This document shows, in pieces, positions 7,513 to 12,800 of a stretch of DNA of 12,800 nt. The position numbers were made by a program, and so were the translations under genes. The notes under the pieces are model-generated. The model saw nothing but the letters and a program-made list of their open reading frames with translations. It had not been told where the DNA came from and did no database searches. Source of the DNA: Willaertia magna (Eukaryota > Heterolobosea > Eutetramitea > Acrasida > Naegleriidae); the NCBI GenBank assembly GCA_902984215.1, contig CADWAF010003476.1, forward strand, positions 1 to 12,800. The letters run 5' to 3'. Every line of letters begins with the position of its first letter. Within the stretch, counting starts at the first letter, position 1.

Positions 7513-9037
7513 ATGGAGAGAAAAGCAAATTTATTTGAAAGATACCTTTTTGATAAAATTTCTGGAATTTCAAGAAGATATACTATTTTAGTTTTTTTAA
7601 TATTAATTTTAATTATTTTAGTAACAGTTTTAATAATAGTCAACTACTTTGTGGTTTCTAACTTTGTAAGCAGGGCCCTAACTTTAGAACAAGCTTCAGG
7701 CTATATCCTACTTTATGATGAAGTTTTAACAATGTCAGCCTTAATGACAGCAACTAACGGTAGCACTTTTTGGAGAGATAGATATTATTATTATGCTACT
7801 TTTTTAGATGGAAATATCTCTTTAGCGATAAGTGTAATGCCTTCATATAAAGTAGATGAAGTAACGAAGCAACTTCAAAACGCTAACTTGGCTTTAGTGT
7901 CAATGGAAGAAATGGTATTGAATTTGGGAGTGCAAGGTAATTCAACTGAGGCGCTAAGGATAATACATTCAGGCGAGTATGATAGAAATAAGACTGAATA
8001 TAAATTAGGAGTTGATATAATAACTGGCTATGTTCAATCTTATGAAAGTTATATAAAAATGGTTCAGTTAGTTTGTAATTTAGTAATTTTAGTTGTGACA
8101 TTGTTTTTCCTACCAATTTTCCTGGTGTATTTGGGGTTGAGTTATAAGGTAAGTTTAGTGTTTGTTATTTTCAATTAGTTTTAAGGTAAATTTGTTAAAC
8201 GGTTGATTAAATTAATGAAATTAAATACCTTAAGGTGGAACAACGAATGAAAACTGAGATTGTGGAAGAAAAACATAGAAGTGATCAATTTTTACAAAGT
8301 ATTTTACCTAAAAACACAATTGAATTAATACAAAAAGGAGCAACCTTTGTTGCTAACAGACATAATTGTTTAACTGTGTATTTTCTGGACATTGTTAGTT
8401 TTACATCGATTGCTGGTAGGCACGACGCAACTCAAATAGTTACAATGTTAAATACAATATTTAGTACTTTTGATTTATTTGCACAAAAACAAAATGTTGA
8501 AAAAATTAAAACTATTGGTGATTGTTATATGTGTGTAACTGGTTTGGATGATGATTTATATCATGCTCATCAAATGTTAAATTTTGCGCTGGACACGATG
8601 GATTATATGAGCGCCTTAGATGTTAATGTTTTGGGAGGTTCGACGGAGAAAATTCAGTGTAGGATAGGGATACATTCTGGCACAGCAGTTTCTGGAGTTA
8701 TAGGTAAGTGTTGTTGTCACAGTTGTTTTTATATTAATTACTTTTGAATGCAGGTGCCACGAAATTTAGTTTTGATGTTTGGGGAGATACAGTAAATGTC
8801 GCCTCGGTAAGTACTTGTGTTATTTGCTATTGGGTGATTTATACTATTTTTAAGCGGATGGAATCATGCGGTTATCCAATGAAAATAAATGTTTCAGAGA
8901 GTACGTACTCTTTAACAAAGAATGATTACGAGTATGAGGAGAGGAGAGAAGTAGCTGTTAAGGGAAAAGGTGTGATGGGTGCTTACTTCCTAGCTGGCAA
9001 GAAAATTGCAGCACTTGTTTTTGACAATATCAATTAA
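7513..9037 (+). CDS. Two-pass membrane adenylate cyclase with four-helix sensor domain (four exons)
   Basis: Exons 7513-8148, 8235-8703, 8754-8806 and 8855-9037 give 446 residues; all three introns are GT-AG and phases agree. TM1 is about 23-49 and TM2 about 183-208. Between them, 59-180 is a helical outside domain (LLYDEVLTMSALMTATNG...WRDRYYYYATFLD, then ANLALVSMEEM, SGEYDRNKTEY) much like a sensor domain known from bacterial GGDEF and kinase receptors. Residues 213-237 form the short linker helix. The class III catalytic domain follows (258-441): metal-binding D264 (FLDIVSFT) and D308 (TIGD), adenine-selecting K304 and D376 (FDVWG), and catalytic N383 and R387 (VNVAS|RME), with a phosphate-binding Lys in VKGKG. 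K plus D at the purine positions point to ATP, giving cAMP. One domain per chain implies a homodimer. ATG 7513 is chosen because upstream codons overlap the opposite gene and are low complexity. AATAAA overlaps the stop (9037). Confidence 0.88.
8149..8234 (+). other. Cyclase intron 1 (86 nt, phase 0)
   Basis: The donor is AAG|GTAAGT after TM2 and the acceptor TTAAG|GTGGAA before the linker helix. The end contains a perfect 10-bp palindrome, ACCTTAAGGT (8227-8236), that spans the acceptor. The intron has an in-frame stop at 8176. Confidence 0.9.
8704..8753 (+). other. Cyclase intron 2 (50 nt, phase 1)
   Basis: G|GTAAGTG...AATGCAG|GT restores GVIGATKFSFDVWGDTVN, the exact length and pattern of class III cyclases. 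Without splicing, the frame stops at the TGA of TTTTGAATG. Confidence 0.93.
8807..8854 (+). other. Cyclase intron 3 (48 nt, phase 0, stop-free)
   Basis: TCG|GTAAGTAC...TTTTTAAG|CGG joins VNVAS to RMESCGYP, the canonical VNxASRME motif. Its length is a multiple of three and it has no stop codon, so an unspliced transcript would add 16 residues exactly between catalytic Asn383 and Arg387. Confidence 0.93.
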
Positions 9038-9115
9038 ATAAATTTGTTGAGCTTTTGCAAAAAGGTAAGCCTTTTAACATTAAATTGAAGAAATAATTTA
9101 TTTTACAAATTTTAC
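9038..9115. other. Convergent 3' spacer of the cyclase and kinase genes
   Basis: 78 bp. It carries AATAAA at 9037-9042 for the plus-strand cyclase and TTTATT at 9097-9102 (AATAAA on the minus strand) for the kinase. A small stem AAAAGG-TAAG-CCTTTT lies at about 9060-9075. Confidence 0.6.
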
Positions 9116-11178
9116 TTATACATCATTATTGGTACAAGAATCATTCGTGGTTGTCGATTGCGTATCTTCTTCTGAATTATTACCAGTTGAACTTGTAGAA
9201 GAAGTAGTTCCATCATTTACTTCCATTTCCAACAACACTTTTCGCCTCCAATTCACTTTCTGTGCACACACTTTCAATGATCTATCTTTTTGGAATAATT
9301 CTCTCATTAAATCTCTAATCATTATATTCTTTTCTTTATTTCCTTTTGCAATAATAGTATTATTATCCTCTAAATTTAAACTACCTAAATGATTTAATAA
9401 ATGTAATCTCAATTGATCTCCCTTTCTTGCATATTCCAATAATAATTCCATTATAGCATTACTTATTTCTGTATGATTCATTGATTTAAATCTAAAATAA
9501 ACTTCATATAATGATTTAATATTCATATCATCATTCAATAATAAATCAATTAATTTTTCATTATTTTTTTGTAATTGATATCTCATAATTATTACTGACG
9601 CTAATAATTCAAATAGTACATTCATTTTACTATATAAATTAACAACAACAATTGCTAAATATATTTTTGAAATTATTATTAAAATTATTAAATTAAATAA
9701 AAATTAAAATTAATAAAAATTAATAAATAATTACCTTCTAACATTACTAAATTAAATTCTTTTGAATTAACTAATTGTTCATCATTCAATCCCAATTCCT
9801 CTAAATTATTTAAAATAAAATCATTCATCCCCTTAAAATTAATTAAATTACAAACCACTTGTTGTTCATTACTATTACCACTATTATTATTATTACCAAC
9901 ACCAACCATAAATAAATTAGATTCCAACATTTTCCTTCTCAAATTTAAAAATACACGATACGTTTTCACAAATAAATGATTTGATAAATCTTGAATAGAA
10001 ATTCTAACTAATGGATCTGGATGAATCATTTTCATTATTAATTCTTTAACACTAGGTAATTTAACACTATTAAATAATTCCATTACACGTTTCGGTTCTT
10101 CAACAACAATTTCAGAAAAATCATCATGTGAAAAGGCACATGCTAATTCTAAAATTGTAACACCTAAACTATAAACATCTACAGCACTTGTATAACCAGT
10201 ACGATTATAAATCTCTGGTGCTGCATATAAAGGACTACCACACATTGTATTTGCCATTTGTCTATATTGTATTGCTTTTGATAAACCAAAATCAGCTAAT
10301 TTTAAACTTGTCATTTGTCCATGATATAAAGTTTCAATTAACATATTGGAAGGTTTAATATCACGATGAATTACATTCTTTTCACTGCAATATTTTATAC
10401 TTTCAATCATTTCTACAAACCAATTAGTTACTGTCCATACTGGGAAATCTAATTTATTAATGATGGATTGATTTGTTTTATTATTATTGTTATTGTTATT
10501 ATGGTTTGTTGTTATATTATTATTATTATTATTTAATAAGGTGGAAGTGGAATATTGATTATAATTATTTTGTGAAATGACTACATTTCCTTCTAAATAG
10601 TCAGCAATACTTCCCAATTCACAATATTCACTAATTAAAACGATACAATCTTGTTGTTTTTCATCTTTCATTTCAAAAGTATCTAATAGATTTAAAATAT
10701 TTGAATGTTTTAAACTTTTCATAATTTCAATTTCATTTTGTATTTTTTCTAAATCTTTTAATTTTTCAGGTTTAATTATAATTTTAATGGCAATATCGGT
10801 ATTATTATTATTCCCGCCAAAATTATTATTCATTGAAGGACTATTATTACCGCTATTACTACCGTTATTATTATTATTTTGATTATTATTTAAATTGACA
10901 CTTAAACGAGCAGAATTAAAAGTAGTATGGATAGTAGTTGGTGGTTGTTGTGATAAAGATAATTGTTTAGCATGATAAACTTCACCAAAGGTACCTCTTC
11001 CTACAAGTTTAATAACTTGATAACCAACAGTTGGATCATTTGGATTTTTATAAATTTCACCTTCATATAATCTATTATTTGTGTTTATACGTTTAACACT
11101 TTTACGTTTAATATTATTTATATCTGGTAATTCTTGAAATGCTAATCTACTTCTACTTGAAGATACTCCTAATCCCAT
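9116..11178 (-). CDS. Asn-rich Ser/Thr protein kinase, probably N-myristoylated (two exons)
   Basis: Exons 11178-9735 and 9654-9116 join to 660 residues. The N-terminus MGLGVSSS fits an N-myristoylation signal (Gly2, Ser6), so membrane attachment is likely. The kinase domain (53-405) has GRGTFG (60-65), K132, alpha-C E149, HRDIKPSN (271-278), DFG (296-298), a GSPLY activation loop end and APE (320-322), so it should be active. Two Asn-rich inserts interrupt it: about 55 residues between strands 2 and 3 (72-127) and about 45 after the hinge (198-242); both lie in loops. HRDIKPSN suggests Ser/Thr specificity, and the general look is NEK/ULK-like, not resolved. The C-terminal 180 residues are helical and end in an acidic Ser/Thr-rich tail of unknown function. 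The splice choice (GAAG|GTAATT...ATTTAG|CAATTG) gives VMLEAIVVVNLYSKMNVLFELL in frame. AATAAA on the minus strand lies about 15 bp past the stop. Confidence 0.85.
9655..9734 (-). other. Kinase gene intron (80 nt)
   Basis: On the minus strand the donor is GAAG|GTAATT and the acceptor ATATATTTAG|CAATTG; the interior is nearly pure A and T. The nearer AG (TATATAG|TAAAATG) would give an immediate stop, so the upstream AG is preferred because it alone keeps the frame with the long helical second exon. Confidence 0.75.
10480..10545 (-). repeat. AAT/AAC-rich tract inside the kinase domain
   Basis: ATT/GTT units on the plus strand encode the NNNNNNITTNHNNNNNNNKTN insert between the hinge and the alpha-E helix on the minus strand. 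A second such tract, at about 10800-10900, encodes the insert between strands 2 and 3. Confidence 0.8.
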
Positions 11179-11426
11179 TATTTGTTATTTATTTCTTGTG
11201 TTTCTTCTTCTTGTTTACGTATTGTTTTGAGTTTTGCTGATTGACTTTGTCTAAACTATAGTTAGTGGACTAGTAAAAGTTTTGATATGTTTCTGTATTG
11301 TCTTCTTTTTTCTTGTTGTTGTTGTGTAAAGAAGATGTTTAAAATTTTATTTTTTTAAATTTTTCTGTGCATGAAGGATTGAGAATTTGAAATGTGGCTT
11401 GTGGATGGTTTCGATGTGTGATTGGT

Positions 11427-11435
11427 GGCGGGAAA
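11427..11435 (-). promoter_or_regulatory. E2F-like site (TTTCCCGCC on the minus strand)
   Basis: GGCGGGAAA is an exact match to the reverse of TTTCCCGCC, an E2F/DP consensus. It is one of very few G/C-rich octamers in this AT-rich region. Binding is inferred. Confidence 0.45.
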
Positions 11436-11534
11436 AAATATTCTCAATAAATAATTACAGGACCTTTCTTTAGGGCAGGTTTGGGATGTTTTTATATTGT
11501 AATACAAAAGGGAATTAAGACTAAAATTCTTTAA

Positions 11535-11565
11535 AAAGTATTTTCGTTATCCTTTAAAATACTTT
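11535..11565. repeat. Perfect 10-bp inverted repeat
   Basis: AAAGTATTTT (11535-11544) and AAAATACTTT (11556-11565) are reverse complements separated by 11 nt. It could be a hairpin or a dimer binding site; the role is unknown. Confidence 0.55.
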
Positions 11566-11797
11566 ATCTCCTTCAACTCTAACTGTATCATTTAATTCTT
11601 CATTTCTATCAACACTTCTTACTACTACGACAGTATTTAATAGAATTAAAGAATTCTACTGTTTTCAAGGCTTTGAATATATATGACCATCTTATACTTC
11701 ATAGGCTTGCTATTTAGCAACATGTGTTGGATGACCAATAATCTCTAATAATCTTGGAGTACTGTACAGTTGCAATCGAATAGAGCTATTTTTTTTA

Positions 11798-11805
11798 GCG
11801 CCAAA
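11798..11805 (+). promoter_or_regulatory. E2F-like site GCGCCAAA directly before the ATG
   Basis: GCGCCAAA is the exact reverse of TTTGGCGC, the classic E2F/DP octamer. It sits 4 nt before the A of the start codon, so it would lie in the 5' leader or at the transcription start. It overlaps the AG of the splice-like TTTTTTTTAG. Confidence 0.5.
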
Positions 11806-11809
11806 AAAA

Positions 11810-12800
11810 ATGAATGGAACTACAAATAAATTGAATTTAGCTTCTTCCAATCAGAATCTTCAATTTTCATTTTCTACGGCAAAGATTTTACTTTCTCCTA
11901 GAAATGATAAAGTTAATTTAAATTCTTTAATAACTGAACAACATAATCAAATTTCTTCGGAATTTCCAATTACAATGCAAGAAGAAGTTTTAATTAATAA
12001 TAATCATAAAGGAATAGATTATAAATTACCTTTAGTTTCAATGGATGAATTATTACATAATAATAATGATTATCCCTCAAAGAATGCTAGAAAATATAAC
12101 GCAACTAGTGGTACAACTGCAGAAGTCCCAAAGAGATCAATTACCTTAGAGATTGACAACAGTAAAAAAAATAGTGAAGAAAGTGAGATATCAGTTGTTG
12201 ATAAAGTTTTAAAGAAACATCAATTACAAAAGATTATAGCATCTAAAAAGAACAATAACAGTAATATACTGCTGTCTAACAGTAATCAAGTTCCATTAGA
12301 TGCTTTTCATAATCATGCAGTGATACACGTTCCAGCTGAGATACAAACAATTCATTTAAATCAAAAACCTAAATTAAAGACTGCGTTAAGTAATTCAAAA
12401 TTAAATATTGCTTCGGAAACAATTGGAATTGAAATAATACAAGATAGAAATGATGAATCGTTTATAGTTGATGAAACGGAAGAAGATTTAATAGATGAAT
12501 CAATGCAAGTTGTTAGTAATAGTAATAATTTTGAAATTTATAAACATAAAATTGAATTGCCTATTGAAAAAGTTAATGAACTACAACTTTCCGATAAAAA
12601 ACAAAGAATACAAGAAGAATTGAATGAATTAAAATCAAAAAGAAGGAAAACTATATTTTCTGTTGAAAAAGAAAGAAATAGACGTTTACAATTACAGTTT
12701 TTTAAACATAAAAGTAAAGAATTACTTTCCTCGAGTTTAAGAGATATTTCTTATCTTATTAATCCAGGAATAGAGGATGTTGGAGCTAGAAATAAATTAG
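11810..12800 (+). CDS. Unrecognised probable nuclear protein, 5' part only (330 residues to window end)
   Basis: An open frame runs from the ATG after an eight-A run to the last base with no stop in 330 codons. The protein is hydrophilic and probably disordered: Asn/Ser/Lys-rich N-terminal 150 residues, an acidic stretch (ESFIVDETEEDLIDES) near 220-240, then a charged helical segment with a nuclear-localisation-like KSKRRK (275-280), followed by KERNRRLQLQFFKHKSKELL and SSSLRDISYLINPGIEDVGARN, which looks like the start of a folded part. Codon use matches the neighbouring host genes (AT-ending). An E2F-like site abuts the start, so S-phase or mitotic expression is possible. I do not recognise the family. 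It is not interrupted, so it appears to be a real gene continuing beyond the window, possibly with introns. Confidence 0.75.
   Translation, partial: MNGTTNKLNLASSNQNLQFSFSTAKILLSPRNDKVNLNSLITEQHNQISSEFPITMQEEVLINNNHKGIDYKLPLVSMDELLHNNNDYPSKNARKYNATSGTTAEVPKRSITLEIDNSKKNSEESEISVVDKVLKKHQLQKIIASKKNNNSNILLSNSNQVPLDAFHNHAVIHVPAEIQTIHLNQKPKLKTALSNSKLNIASETIGIEIIQDRNDESFIVDETEEDLIDESMQVVSNSNNFEIYKHKIELPIEKVNELQLSDKKQRIQEELNELKSKRRKTIFSVEKERNRRLQLQFFKHKSKELLSSSLRDISYLINPGIEDVGARNKL

Larger units (their letters stand above)
11179..11809. promoter_or_regulatory. Divergent intergenic region, 631 bp, kinase (-) and 11810 gene (+)
   Basis: This is the only long gap in the window. On the kinase side the leader is A-rich. 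In the middle is GGCGGGAAA at 11427-11435, and directly before the plus-strand ATG is GCGCCAAA at 11798-11805; both match E2F/DP-type sites (TTTSSCGC) in opposite notation. A perfect 10-bp inverted repeat (AAAGTATTTT / AAAATACTTT) lies at 11535-11565. TATTTTTTTTAG at 11787-11798 resembles a 3' splice site. A minus-strand frame with four stops at 11554-11760 looks faintly protein-like. No RNA gene is seen. Confidence 0.5.

Noticed and set aside
6468..8236. Recurrent AAATACC[CT]TAAG-like words near 6470, 7470 and 8223
   Set aside because: Only three loose matches in AT-rich sequence, in a spacer, a promoter and an intron; chance is adequate.
8744..9037. A separate small plus-strand gene after the cyclase
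   Set aside because: It holds the conserved FDVWGDTVNVAS and VKGKG motifs that complete the cyclase catalytic domain once two short introns are removed.
9116..9625. A separate small minus-strand gene starting at the ATG of 9625
   Set aside because: Removing an 80-nt AT-only intron joins it in frame to the kinase, and there is no space for its own promoter.
4281..10900. Repeated AAT/AAC tracts considered as CRISPR-like or structured arrays
   Set aside because: They are triplet microsatellites in frame, coding poly-Asn, without unique spacers of constant size, in intron-bearing eukaryotic genes.
1..12800. Dictyostelid or anaerobic gut fungus origin
   Set aside because: Poly-Asn and low GC fit, but a cilium-linked protein speaks against dictyostelids and a receptor-type two-TM adenylate cyclase speaks against fungi. 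Taxonomy is left open.

Overview
The window comes from a strongly AT-rich eukaryotic nuclear genome. The genes have short GT-AG introns (48-86 nt), long asparagine and AAT/AAC tracts, AATAAA signals close to stop codons and A-rich sequence before start codons. The gene set is a two-pass receptor adenylate cyclase, an augmin subunit, a protein resembling a cilium-associated family, an N-rich kinase and a Ras-like protein. It suggests a free-living unicellular protist that can build a flagellum. A heterolobosean (relatives of Naegleria or Willaertia) would fit, but this is inference; a dictyostelid fits less well because dictyostelids have no cilia.

Layout. 1-2945 (+) is the 3' part of a decayed non-LTR (LINE-type) retrotransposon: the endonuclease-RT linker, RT fingers and palm with a YADD box, a C-terminal CCHC zinc knuckle, a 3' hairpin, an AATAAA signal and an A-tail. 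It carries several stop codons and at least three frameshifts. 2965-3948 (+) is an intact HAUS1/AUG1-like augmin subunit whose start lies about 20 bp past the LINE tail. 4197-6435 (+) is a two-exon N-rich coiled-coil protein resembling the TSNAXIP1 N-terminal family. 6553-7446 (-) is an N-rich Ras-superfamily pseudo-GTPase. 7513-9037 (+) is a four-exon, two-TM class III adenylate cyclase with a bacterial-type four-helix ectodomain. 9116-11178 (-) is a two-exon, N-rich, probably myristoylated Ser/Thr kinase. 11179-11809 is a divergent intergenic region with two E2F-like sites. 11810 to the end (+) is the start of an unrecognised, probably nuclear protein that runs off the window.

The kinase and cyclase genes are convergent, as are the TSNAXIP1-like and pseudo-GTPase genes. 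The cyclase and pseudo-GTPase are divergent, with only 66 bp between their start codons. HAUS1 (spindle microtubule nucleation) and the TSNAXIP1-like gene (probably cilium or microtubule related) sit head to tail. The cyclase, pseudo-GTPase and kinase form a cluster of signalling-type genes, but no shared pathway can be shown from sequence alone.

Most notable: the cyclase's bacterial-like sensor domain and its stop-free in-frame intron that splits the catalytic Asn from the catalytic Arg; the pseudo-GTPase with all nucleotide-binding motifs lost; the LINE inserted right at the HAUS1 start; and RT stop codons of which one sits at the conserved Gln of the QxGFR motif.
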